Below, in pieces: positions 17,837 to 24,323 of a DNA stretch of 33,300 nucleotides. Position numbers and translations under genes: made by a program. The stretch comes from an uncultured Eubacteriales bacterium (lineage in GTDB: Bacteria; Bacillota; Clostridia; Christensenellales; CAG-1252), in contig CADBTQ010000046.1 in assembly GCA_902797685.1 (NCBI GenBank), positions 1-33,300 on the forward strand. The letters are read 5' to 3'. Each line of letters starts with the position of its first letter. Position 1 is the stretch's first letter. The notes below the pieces were generated by a model, which saw nothing but the letters and a program-made list of their open reading frames with translations, did no database searches and was not told the origin of the DNA.

Positions 17837-19240
17837 ATGGACAAAAACGAATTTTGGGCTACGATCACCCCTCAATACCTCGAGGGCAAGGGTCGCGGAC
17901 TCCGTGCTTTGGCAAAACAAGCGGGGATCGGCGACTACGATTTCGATACCGACGAGGTATTGATCGCCAAACTACTCAAGCGCAAGGACGAGTTGTTCCC
18001 CCTGCAAACGGTGGAACCCATCCCCACGTTGGACTCGGTAAGAGAGGACGTCAAGGAACGACCCGAGCGGACGGAGGGTTTTGCCGAATCGACGGTGGGG
18101 TGCGAAGTGCGCGAGGGTATACTGGAAGTCTTGCCCGACGGCTATGGATTTTTGCGTGCGGATAGCCGCAACTCCCTCAAAGACGCCTACGTGTCCAGCG
18201 CGCGTATCAAACGCTACAACTTACGCATGGGCGATCATATCGTGGCGTACACCCGTCAGACCGCCGAGGGCAAACCGCCTGCGGTGGTGGCGATGGTGTC
18301 GGTCAACGGTCACACCGACTGGGAAGTGGACCAAAAACGCCCCTCGTTCGAATCGTTTACCCCCATCTACCCCCAAGATCGTCTGCAAATGGAGATCAAG
18401 GGCAAGCGCAACGAATTGGCTTTGAGGTGCATCGACTTGTTGGCGCCCATCGGCAAGGGGCAACGCGCCATGATCGTGTCCCCACCCAAAGCGGGCAAGA
18501 CGACTTTGCTCAAAATGGTCGCCAACGCCATCACGACCAACCATCCCGAGGTGACCTTGCTGGTGCTGTTGATCGACGAACGCCCCGAGGAAGTCACGGA
18601 TATGCAGCGCTCTATCAAAGGGGAAGTCATCTACTCCACCTTTGACGAGGAGTGCGACAACCACATCAAGATCGCCGAACTCACCTTAGCCCGCGCCAAA
18701 CGCATGGTGGAAGAGGGCAAGGACGTGGTGATCTTACTCGACTCCCTCACCCGTATGGCGCGCGCCAACAACGTGGTGGTGCCCTCTTCGGGCAAGACCC
18801 TCTCGGGCGGCGTCGACCCCGTGGCGCTGTATTTCCCCAAACGGTTTTTCGGCGCGGCGCGCAACATCGAAAACGGCGGATCGCTGACCGTGATCGCCAC
18901 GGCTTTGGTGGACACCGGCTCGCGTATGGACGATATCGTGTACGAGGAGTTTAAGGGCACGGGCAACATGGAGTTGCACTTGGATCGCCGCCTTAGCGAA
19001 AAGCGCATCTTCCCCGCCATCGACCTCGCCAAGTCGGGCACCCGCAAAGAGGAATTGTTGCTCTCCCAAAAGGAATTGGAGGGGGAATACAATCTCCGCC
19101 GTATGCTCGCCTCGGGCAACACGCAGGAAGCGACCGAAGCGGTGCTGTCCATGATGGCAAAGACCACCACCAACAAGGAGTTTTTGCAATCGTTGGATCT
19201 TTACATCACCAAATTGCGCAAGGACGGTATCCGCATCTAA
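17837..19240 (+). CDS. rho: Transcription termination factor Rho
   Basis: A 467-residue hexameric RNA translocase that ends transcription. The N-terminal helical part is followed by the RNA-binding cold-shock-like domain (GILEVLPDGYGFLR at about residues 90-105), then the RecA-type motor: Walker A around SPPKAGKTT (Lys221), Walker B VVILLDSLTRMARANN, and the hallmark GTGNMELHLDRRLSEKRIFPAID. Start 17837 has TTGGAGG just ahead; a TTG at 17798 is rejected. The usual bacterial length is about 420 residues, and the surplus is in the N-terminal part. It ends 20 bases before a shared bidirectional terminator. Confidence 0.97.
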   Translation: MDKNEFWATITPQYLEGKGRGLRALAKQAGIGDYDFDTDEVLIAKLLKRKDELFPLQTVEPIPTLDSVREDVKERPERTEGFAESTVGCEVREGILEVLPDGYGFLRADSRNSLKDAYVSSARIKRYNLRMGDHIVAYTRQTAEGKPPAVVAMVSVNGHTDWEVDQKRPSFESFTPIYPQDRLQMEIKGKRNELALRCIDLLAPIGKGQRAMIVSPPKAGKTTLLKMVANAITTNHPEVTLLVLLIDERPEEVTDMQRSIKGEVIYSTFDEECDNHIKIAELTLARAKRMVEEGKDVVILLDSLTRMARANNVVVPSSGKTLSGGVDPVALYFPKRFFGAARNIENGGSLTVIATALVDTGSRMDDIVYEEFKGTGNMELHLDRRLSEKRIFPAIDLAKSGTRKEELLLSQKELEGEYNLRRMLASGNTQEATEAVLSMMAKTTTNKEFLQSLDLYITKLRKDGIRI

Positions 19241-19254
19241 GTGCGAGATCGCAT

Positions 19255-19297
19255 GAAAAAAGGGGCTTGACCACGATGGATCAAGCCCCTTTTTTTG
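19255..19297. terminator. Bidirectional terminator between rho and hsp20
   Basis: GGGGCTTGA (19262-19270), 10-nt loop, TCAAGCCCC (19281-19289), preceded by an A-run and followed by seven T. The flanking A and T runs make it work in both directions for the two convergent genes. Confidence 0.9.
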
Positions 19298-19315
19298 GGG
19301 GAAAATAAGGGAAAA

Positions 19316-19738
19316 CTATTCGATACTGATAAACTTGCGCTCTTCCTTCTTTTTGGGTTGAGGCTTAGTGACCGACACGGTCAAGACGCCTTCTTCCATC
19401 TTGGCTTTGAGGTCCTCTTCGGTGACCTCGTCGCCCACGTAGAAGCTACGGGTGTAATTGCCCACGAAGCGCTCTCTGCGAATGTACTTGCCGTCCTTTT
19501 TGTCCTCTTTGTCACCAAAGGTGGCGGTGATGGCAAGGTACCCGTCAGACAACGAGATCTTGACGTCCTCTTTACGAGCGGCGGGCATATCCACCTTGAG
19601 CAAGTAGTGATCGCCCTCGTCGGTAATATCGGTGTGCATCATGTCTTGATGGGTATTGGAGTTGCCCCAAAACGCGTCAAAGAACGGGTCGATCAAATCA
19701 AACGGATTGTTACGTTTCGTCAAATAATAGTTACTCAT
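19316..19738 (-). CDS. Hsp20 / alpha-crystallin small heat shock protein
   Basis: A 140-residue chaperone with the alpha-crystallin domain: HTDITDEGDHYLLKVDMPAARKEDV at the start, then DGYLAITA, and the final GVLTVSVTKPQPKKKEERKFISIE with the GVLTVxV hallmark and an I-x-I type end. It holds unfolded proteins in oligomers. The ATG at 19738 is chosen over 19744 because AAGGAGG then sits seven bases away, while it would be one base from 19744. It is regulated by HrcA, to judge from the CIRCE elements upstream. Confidence 0.95.
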   Translation of the reverse strand: MSNYYLTKRNNPFDLIDPFFDAFWGNSNTHQDMMHTDITDEGDHYLLKVDMPAARKEDVKISLSDGYLAITATFGDKEDKKDGKYIRRERFVGNYTRSFYVGDEVTEEDLKAKMEEGVLTVSVTKPQPKKKEERKFISIE

Positions 19739-19770
19739 AATCATACCTCCTTGAGATAGTCATTTTAATT

Positions 19771-19797
19771 TTGGCAATCTTGTCTCTTGAGTGTTAG
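19771..19797 (-). promoter_or_regulatory. Degenerate CIRCE-like operator (leader copy)
   Basis: TTGGCAATC-N9-GAGTGTTAG. Each arm differs from the CIRCE consensus (TTAGCACTC-N9-GAGTGCTAA) at two positions. It overlaps the next copy by four bases. Confidence 0.45.
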
Positions 19798-19820
19798 CAC
19801 TCTTTTGCCTTGATTGCTAA
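19794..19820 (-). promoter_or_regulatory. CIRCE operator (HrcA site)
   Basis: TTAGCACTC-N9-GATTGCTAA matches CIRCE with one mismatch and the exact 9-base spacer. It sits just downstream of the hsp20 -10 box, where HrcA would block initiation. Confidence 0.9.
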
Positions 19821-19824
19821 TTGC

Positions 19825-19853
19825 ATTATACACGCATTTTAGCACTCTGTCAA
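19825..19853 (-). promoter_or_regulatory. Consensus promoter of hsp20
   Basis: Leftwards, TTGACA (19853-19848), 17 bases, TATAAT (19830-19825): a perfect sigma-A promoter, held in check by the CIRCE elements. Confidence 0.9.
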
Positions 19854-19865
19854 GAGGATTGCCAA
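19839..19865 (-). promoter_or_regulatory. Second CIRCE operator, over the -35 box
   Basis: TTAGCACTC-N9-GATTGCCAA has one perfect arm, one arm with two mismatches, and the exact spacer. It covers the -35 box of the hsp20 promoter. Confidence 0.8.
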
Positions 19866-19968
19866 AAATTTTTGAATTTTTTTTCGGAATGCGCTGTTTT
19901 CACCCCTTGCCGAACGCTAATACGAGACAAAATGCAAAAATAGGATAGATCAGACAACCCAAATATGT
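19866..19968. other. Intergenic stretch between hsp20 and the deaminase gene
   Basis: The two promoters diverge around this stretch. It carries a T-rich run near 19869-19884 and no gene. Confidence 0.5.
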
Positions 19969-19974
19969 TATAAT
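19966..19974 (+). promoter_or_regulatory. Extended -10 promoter of the deaminase gene
   Basis: TGTTATAAT: an extended -10 (TGn before TATAAT at 19969-19974) with no good -35. The leader holds a small hairpin, TTATCG-N6-CGATAA (19984-20001). Confidence 0.55.
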
Positions 19975-20020
19975 AAGTAAAACTTATCGCTTAGACGATA
20001 AAAGCAGGGAGTGGACCTCG

Positions 20021-20587
20021 ATGAAAATGTACAAAAATCTGATCACAATGGGACTTTTGGTGCCCTTCTTGCCGGTCCTGCCACCCGAGAGAGAAACAAA
20101 GAGCAGACCGACTCTATCCGTATCGGCGCATAATCCCTATATGCAAATGGCGATCGACGAAGCGCTTGACGGGATCGGCAAGGGACACGGCGGGCCGTTT
20201 GGGTGCGTGATCGTCAAAGACGGCAAGGTCATCGGCAGAGGTCACAACCGAGTTGTTCTCAACAACGACCCTACCTGCCACGGAGAGATCTCGGCACTGA
20301 GAGCGGCAGGGGAAGCGCTGGGCACGTTTGACCTTACGGGGTGCGAATTATACACCACCGGCGAACCCTGCCCCATGTGTCTGTGCGCTTGCTTGTGGGC
20401 AAACATCGACAAGGTGTATTATGGTTGCACCATCAAAGACAACGACTCGATCGGGTTCCGCGACGAAAAGTTCGACCGCCTATTCGGCGACCGCTCCGCG
20501 TTTGACGAGTATTTGACGGAGATCGATCGTCAAGCCTGCTTGGCGCTCTTTGACGAATACCGCCGTATGGAACACGTCAATTACTAA
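20021..20587 (+). CDS. Nucleoside/guanine deaminase-like protein with hydrophobic N-terminal extension
   Basis: A 188-residue zinc deaminase of the cytidine-deaminase fold. His87-Gly-Glu89 (CHGE) and PCPMC (Cys117, Cys120) form the usual zinc site and proton shuttle. The run GGPFGCVIVKDG and the C-terminal FRDEKFDRLFG are closest to guanine deaminase and related nucleoside deaminases, so GuaD is likely but not certain. The first about 35 residues (MKMYKNLITMGLLVPFLPVL and a charged tail) are not part of the family. GGGAG stands before the first ATG. The next Met before the domain (residue 41) has no ribosome site. Secretion of a zinc deaminase would be odd, so the extension needs proof. Confidence 0.8.
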   Translation: MKMYKNLITMGLLVPFLPVLPPERETKSRPTLSVSAHNPYMQMAIDEALDGIGKGHGGPFGCVIVKDGKVIGRGHNRVVLNNDPTCHGEISALRAAGEALGTFDLTGCELYTTGEPCPMCLCACLWANIDKVYYGCTIKDNDSIGFRDEKFDRLFGDRSAFDEYLTEIDRQACLALFDEYRRMEHVNY

Positions 20588-20608
20588 ACCAAATAATAGG
20601 AGGATCGT

Positions 20609-21040
20609 ATGAAAAAAGCACTCGTTATCGTATGCATACTATGCGTTGTAGCGATCGGATTGTCCGTCGCCGCTATCGCGTTGGTCGCGCCCAACCTCAA
20701 CAAAACGCAAACCGCACCCGCCTTTGATACCCAATACGTGTTGTATTTGGGCACCAACGACAAGGACACCAACCTACCCGTGTTTTCGCACGAGCAAGCC
20801 AAGGTCAAGGCGGAAGAGATATTGATCAAGCACTTCGGCGGCTACACCATTCAGGAAGCCGACGGCGGCTGGATCGACGAGGGAACGACTTATCAAGAGT
20901 ACACCTTGGTGATTTACTTGAGCGATACGACCTTGGACAAAGTCCATTTGGCAGCCAAAGAGATGCTCCAAGTGTTCAACCAAAGCTCGGTACTCATCCA
21001 ATCCAACCAAACCGTTACCGAGTTTTACGCAGGAGACTGA
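20609..21040 (+). CDS. Small membrane-anchored or secreted protein, DUF3574-like
   Basis: A 143-residue protein with one N-terminal hydrophobic helix (MKKALVIVCILCVVAIGLSV) and then a compact domain. The pattern YVLYLGTNDKDT, FGGYTIQEADGGWIDEGT, YTLVIYLSDTT, where a Gly-Trp follows a beta hairpin, resembles the DUF3574 family of unknown function. GGAGG is before the ATG. It follows the deaminase gene after 21 bases, probably in the same transcript, and ends before a strong terminator. Confidence 0.72.
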   Translation: MKKALVIVCILCVVAIGLSVAAIALVAPNLNKTQTAPAFDTQYVLYLGTNDKDTNLPVFSHEQAKVKAEEILIKHFGGYTIQEADGGWIDEGTTYQEYTLVIYLSDTTLDKVHLAAKEMLQVFNQSSVLIQSNQTVTEFYAGD

Positions 21041-21082
21041 TCTACCCACACCTATCATAGATAGGGTAACCCGCCATTGATC

Positions 21083-21109
21083 GCCCAAGCCTAACCGCTT
21101 GGGCTTTTT
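21083..21109 (+). terminator. Intrinsic terminator after the DUF3574-like gene
   Basis: GCCCAAGC (21083-21090), loop of six, GCTTGGGC (21097-21104), five T. Confidence 0.93.
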
Positions 21110-21138
21110 CTATTCTTTCCGCGCACGCATGACATCAC

Positions 21139-21961
21139 TATGCCTTCGGCGCAAGGAAACCGATTATCCGTACCCCCCCCCCAAACAATCTATATCTTTA
21201 TATCCGCTTGGAGCGATGCCCGCGCAGTGAAGTGGGTACTCTCCCCAAAGCATCAAATCGATATATCCGCTTTTGGGGCTGTAGTGACGGCAAACGAAGG
21301 CGTCATGCACACCACAAGTGTATATGTAAGCCGAGTGCAGCCGTCTCAGCTCCACTCGTCGTGCCTCGCGCTTGAGGCTCAATGCACCTTTTGGGCACAT
21401 CTTCGCTTGACACACGGGCACTCCTCTCGGTGTCACGCCTTTTTTCAAACGCGCGCCACCGTTATGCCTTCGGCGCAAGAAACAAACTATGCACAACTAA
21501 AACCATCAAATCGTTATATCCGCTTTTGGGGCTGTAGTGACGGCAAACGAAGGCGTCATGCACACCAGCCACGCACCCTAACCATCAAATCGGTCTAACC
21601 GCTTGGAGCGATGCCCGCGCCGCGAAGTGGGTACTCTCCCCAAAGCATCAAATCGTTATATCCGCTTGGAGCGATAGTAGCGAAGTTGGCACAGCACCCA
21701 CAGCATCTATCGCTATATCCGCTTTGGCGCGATGACAACGAGTGAAGCCATAATCACACTATACTCCCACCTAAACCATCAAATCACTATATCCGCTTTG
21801 GAGCTGTAATGACGGCAAACGAAGGCGTCATGCACACCAGCAGCGCACCCAAACCATCAAATCGCTATATCCACTTGGAGCGATGCCCGCGCCGCGAAGT
21901 GCGTCGAACACCGCAGGTACTCGTAAGCCGAGCAAGCGGACTTCAGCTCCACGACACTGTG
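21139..21961. repeat. Non-coding array of eight degenerate direct repeats
   Basis: The core CATCAAATCG-N-TATATCCGCTT (or a variant) recurs at 21199, 21262, 21515, 21594, 21657, 21714, 21788 and 21866, mostly 57-79 bases apart. Between cores two segment types alternate: one with GGAGCGATGCCCGCGC and GTGGGTACTCTCCCC, the other with GTAGTGACGGCAAACG and GCGTCATGCACACC. A further duplicated word is ATGCCTTCGGCGCAAG (near 21139 and 21464). Units differ by indels and single bases. Short open frames across it are not genes. Confidence 0.8.
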
Positions 21962-21972
21962 CGGGCACAGTG

Positions 21973-22011
21973 CATTTTGTGGGGCTTTGCAAAGCAAAAC
22001 GCCACAAAATG
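21973..22011. repeat. Inverted repeat flanking a small palindrome
   Basis: CATTTTGTGG and CCACAAAATG flank CTTTGCAAAG, so a strong extended hairpin can form. It lies next to the tRNA terminator. Confidence 0.6.
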
Positions 22012-22042
22012 AAAAAGACACCTCGTAAAAGGTGTCTTTTTC
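22011..22042 (-). terminator. Native terminator downstream of the tRNA-Thr fragment
   Basis: GAAAAAGACACC (22011-22022), loop of eight, GGTGTCTTTTTC (22031-22042). It works in both directions and lies right after the CCA end of the tRNA fragment, as expected for the original tRNA gene. Confidence 0.88.
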
Positions 22043-22043
22043 G

Positions 22044-22091
22044 TGGAGCTGATGACCAGATTTGAACTGGTGACCCCGTCCTTACCAAGGA
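22044..22091 (-). pseudogene. 3' fragment of tRNA-Thr (GGU), candidate attachment site
   Basis: Leftwards this reads TCCTTGGTAAGGACG (anticodon arm with GGU), then GGTCACCAGTTCAAATCTGGTC with an intact T arm, the acceptor strand CATCAGCT and an encoded CCA: 48 nt, the 3' part of a tRNA-Thr. The matching 5' acceptor GCTGATG and the D arm are absent to the right, where AT-rich foreign DNA begins. The base that should pair at the start of the anticodon stem is already mismatched, so identity stops there. Tyrosine integrases commonly recombine at the anticodon arm and leave such a fragment at the far end. Confidence 0.82.
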
Positions 22092-22138
22092 TAAACACGA
22101 AAAATGAAGGGATGTGCTCTCTATAAAAATCGTTTTTC

Positions 22139-22163
22139 TTCCTATTTATATAATAAATAGGAA
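22139..22163. repeat. Inverted repeat inside the presumed element end
   Basis: TTCCTATTTA (22139-22148), five bases, TAAATAGGAA (22154-22163): a perfect 10-bp stem near the tRNA fragment. Function unknown; possible terminator or protein site. Confidence 0.5.
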
Positions 22164-22194
22164 AATGCGACTTATAATTCTTAAAATCGTCAAT

Positions 22195-22243
22195 GGCTAC
22201 ACTTTTTCGGAAAATTTGTGTAGCCAAGTGTAGCCAATGTAGC
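22195..22243. repeat. GTGTAGCC repeat cluster, candidate integrase arm sites
   Basis: GGCTACAC (22195-22202) is an inverted copy of GTGTAGCC (22218-22225 and 22228-22235), with a partial third copy TGTAGC (22238-22243). The direct copies are spaced ten bases. Short direct and inverted repeats 100-150 bases inside a tRNA att site are typical arm-type binding sites of tyrosine recombinases. Confidence 0.5.
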
Positions 22244-22330
22244 AAAATCAGGCAGTTTTAGGCAGAACCGGACAGTCAAATCGGCATATCTCGAAGACGC
22301 ATTTTTTCTTTGCAAATTTTTACTTTACTC

Positions 22331-22359
22331 TTGACAAACGAAGTAAAACAAAGTAAAAT
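22331..22359 (+). promoter_or_regulatory. Promoter of the AAA+ ATPase gene
   Basis: TTGACA (22331-22336), 17 bases, TAAAAT (22354-22359). The spacer and the -10 box are themselves part of a repeat series. Confidence 0.75.
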
Positions 22360-22380
22360 TAAGTAAAAAAGAGTAAACTA
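22341..22380 (+). repeat. Four 10-base-phased AAGTAAAA repeats over the promoter
   Basis: AAGTAAAACA, AAGTAAAATT, AAGTAAAAAA, GAGTAAACTA lie one helical turn apart. Just upstream a reversed copy reads TTTACTTTACTC. This looks like a cooperative repressor site. Confidence 0.7.
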
Positions 22381-22396
22381 AAAAGTGAGGGATGTT

Positions 22397-24154
22397 ATGA
22401 CCAAACAAGAAATACTCGATAGATTGTCCATTCTTCCGCAAGGTGGAATAACCGTAAAGAAAATCAAAGGGAAAAACGGCAAAACATACGAATATCACTT
22501 TCTTCAATGGCGGGAGAACGGAAAGCAAAAATCAAGAGCGTTGAAAGAAGACGAGATCGCCATCGTTCAAAGCCAATTAGAGGAAAGAAAGAGACTGGAA
22601 CGTCTGCTCGCATTCCCCGACGCGGAAGAAAAGACGCCGGTCGATTTTAACGTGCAGATAAGGATCGGCGCGGCACTTCGTTCTTATGTGGCGCCCGTCA
22701 AAGAACTGAAAAAGAGAAACGGATTCAAGGACATAACCGAGTACGTTTACGGAAACGAATACAATAAGGTTTTCATTCTGTACGGATTGAGGCGAACGGG
22801 AAAAACAACGCTCATCAAGCAAGTGATTGCCGAGATGTCGGACTCCGATTTTGACAGAGCCGCTTTCATTCAGATCACACCGAAAGACGACCTTGCGACG
22901 TTAAACAAAGACCTGAAAAAGTTAGAGGACGGCGGATACAAGTATGTGTTCATCGACGAAGTTACGTTCATGTCGGACTTCATCGAAGGCGCGGCGCTAT
23001 TATCCGATATTTATGCGGCGGTCGGAATGAAGATCGTCCTTTCGGGTACCGATTCTCTTGGTTTTTGGATCACGAAAAGCAACGAGTTGTACGATCGTTG
23101 CTGCTTGCTTCACACGACTTTTATTCCTTACAGAGAGTTTGCAAACGTGCTTGACGTTCACGGTATCGACAATTATATCCAATACGGCGGCACAATGAGT
23201 TTGAGTGGCATTCGCTATAACGATAGCGTGTTTGCCGACAAGAAAAGCACGGACGAATACGTCGACAGCGCGATTGCGCAGAACATCCAACACTCCTTGA
23301 AAGCATATCAATACGGCGGGCATTTCAGACACCTCTATTCGCTGTACGAAAAAGGCGAATTGACGAGTGCGATCAATCGTGTGGTCGAGGACATCAACCA
23401 TCGCTTTGCCATAGAGGTATTGGAGCGCGATTTCAAATCCAACGATTTACGGCTTTCGGCAAACAACCTACGTAAAGATCGTTTTGCGCCCACCACCATT
23501 CTCGACGATATTGACGTCGCCGCGTTTACCAAACGTCTAAAAGAGATATTGGACATTAAAGACAAAGATGAAAGAATGGTCAAGATAGACAAAGGTCATG
23601 TTGCGGAGATCAAAGAATATCTCGCCGCATTGGATCTGATCGAAGAGATCGACGTAAACGATATAAAAAATACAAACGGCAAAGAGAAGCGTATCGTGTT
23701 TTCTCAACCGGGGCTCCGCTACTCGCAGGCAAAATCCTTTATCGAATCTCTTTCGTCGGACGAGGTGTTCAACAATCTTTCCGCAGAAGAAAAAAAGCGT
23801 GTGATTACAAGGATATTGAACGAGATCAAAGGAAGAATGACCGAAGACGTTATATTGCTCGAAACCCAAAAGGCAAAACCACATAAAAAAGTTTTTAAGT
23901 TGCAATTTGCCGACGGTGAATTCGATATGGTCGTCAACGATCCCGATACGCTTGAAACGCAAATATACGAGATCAAGTTCAGCGCCGAAAGAGTTCCCGA
24001 GCAAGCGCGCCACCTACTTGACGAAAAGAAGTGTGCCGAAACCAACTTCCGCTACGGCAAGATTACCCAAAAGGTCGTCCTTTATCGCGGTGAAACTTGT
24101 AAGGAAGGCGACGTTGACTATATCAACGTGGAAGAATACCTGACGAACCTATAA
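22397..24154 (+). CDS. AAA+ ATPase with C-terminal nuclease-like motif
   Basis: A 585-residue protein. Residues 1-65 resemble a small DNA-element domain (QEILDRLSILPQGGITVKKI, QWRENGKQKSR). The motor follows: Walker A GLRRTGKTT (Lys136), Walker B VFIDE (Asp187, Glu188) and sensor-like LSGTDSLG. The C-terminal part has Asp510 and Glu525-Ile-Lys527, a D...ExK pattern of restriction-type nucleases, as in the AAA_14/DUF4143 group common on mobile elements. Its role is not known. The ATG at 22397 follows AGGG; a GTG at 22385 is less likely. Its base composition is closer to the host chromosome than to the AT-rich operon downstream, so it may belong to the element backbone rather than the cargo. 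Confidence 0.85.
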   Translation: MTKQEILDRLSILPQGGITVKKIKGKNGKTYEYHFLQWRENGKQKSRALKEDEIAIVQSQLEERKRLERLLAFPDAEEKTPVDFNVQIRIGAALRSYVAPVKELKKRNGFKDITEYVYGNEYNKVFILYGLRRTGKTTLIKQVIAEMSDSDFDRAAFIQITPKDDLATLNKDLKKLEDGGYKYVFIDEVTFMSDFIEGAALLSDIYAAVGMKIVLSGTDSLGFWITKSNELYDRCCLLHTTFIPYREFANVLDVHGIDNYIQYGGTMSLSGIRYNDSVFADKKSTDEYVDSAIAQNIQHSLKAYQYGGHFRHLYSLYEKGELTSAINRVVEDINHRFAIEVLERDFKSNDLRLSANNLRKDRFAPTTILDDIDVAAFTKRLKEILDIKDKDERMVKIDKGHVAEIKEYLAALDLIEEIDVNDIKNTNGKEKRIVFSQPGLRYSQAKSFIESLSSDEVFNNLSAEEKKRVITRILNEIKGRMTEDVILLETQKAKPHKKVFKLQFADGEFDMVVNDPDTLETQIYEIKFSAERVPEQARHLLDEKKCAETNFRYGKITQKVVLYRGETCKEGDVDYINVEEYLTNL

Positions 24155-24204
24155 TAATTTAGATAGAATAAAGAGATGTTGTAGTTCATTGACGCTATAT
24201 AAAC

Positions 24205-24233
24205 TTGATTATTTTGGCAAAATATGTTAAAAT
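24205..24233 (+). promoter_or_regulatory. Promoter of the six-gene operon
   Basis: TTGATT (24205-24210), 17 bases, TAAAAT (24228-24233). Predicted leader about 85 nt. No other promoter of equal quality is seen before 32949. Confidence 0.65.
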
Positions 24234-24268
24234 AAAGCAAATTCAATCGCAAAGCAAAAAGGCAATAG

Positions 24269-24306
24269 TAATCGACATTGATAACAATTATAAAAGCAGT
24301 CGATTA
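24269..24306 (+). promoter_or_regulatory. Inverted repeat in the leader of the operon
   Basis: TAATCGAC (24269-24276), 22-base loop, GTCGATTA (24299-24306). Perfect 8-bp arms just before the ribosome site GGGAG. Possible operator or RNA switch-like hairpin. Confidence 0.5.
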
Positions 24307-24323
24307 TCACGGGAGAAGCGAAT

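Noticed and set aside
21140-21598. Short open frames in the repeat array
   Set aside because: They are built of the nucleotide repeats themselves, without ribosome sites.
21139-21961. CRISPR array
   Set aside because: Cores are degenerate, unevenly spaced (57-253 bases), spacers are repeated segments rather than unique, and no cas gene is present.
22044-22091. Intact tRNA-Thr gene
   Set aside because: The 5' acceptor strand and D arm are missing, so only the 3' part is present.
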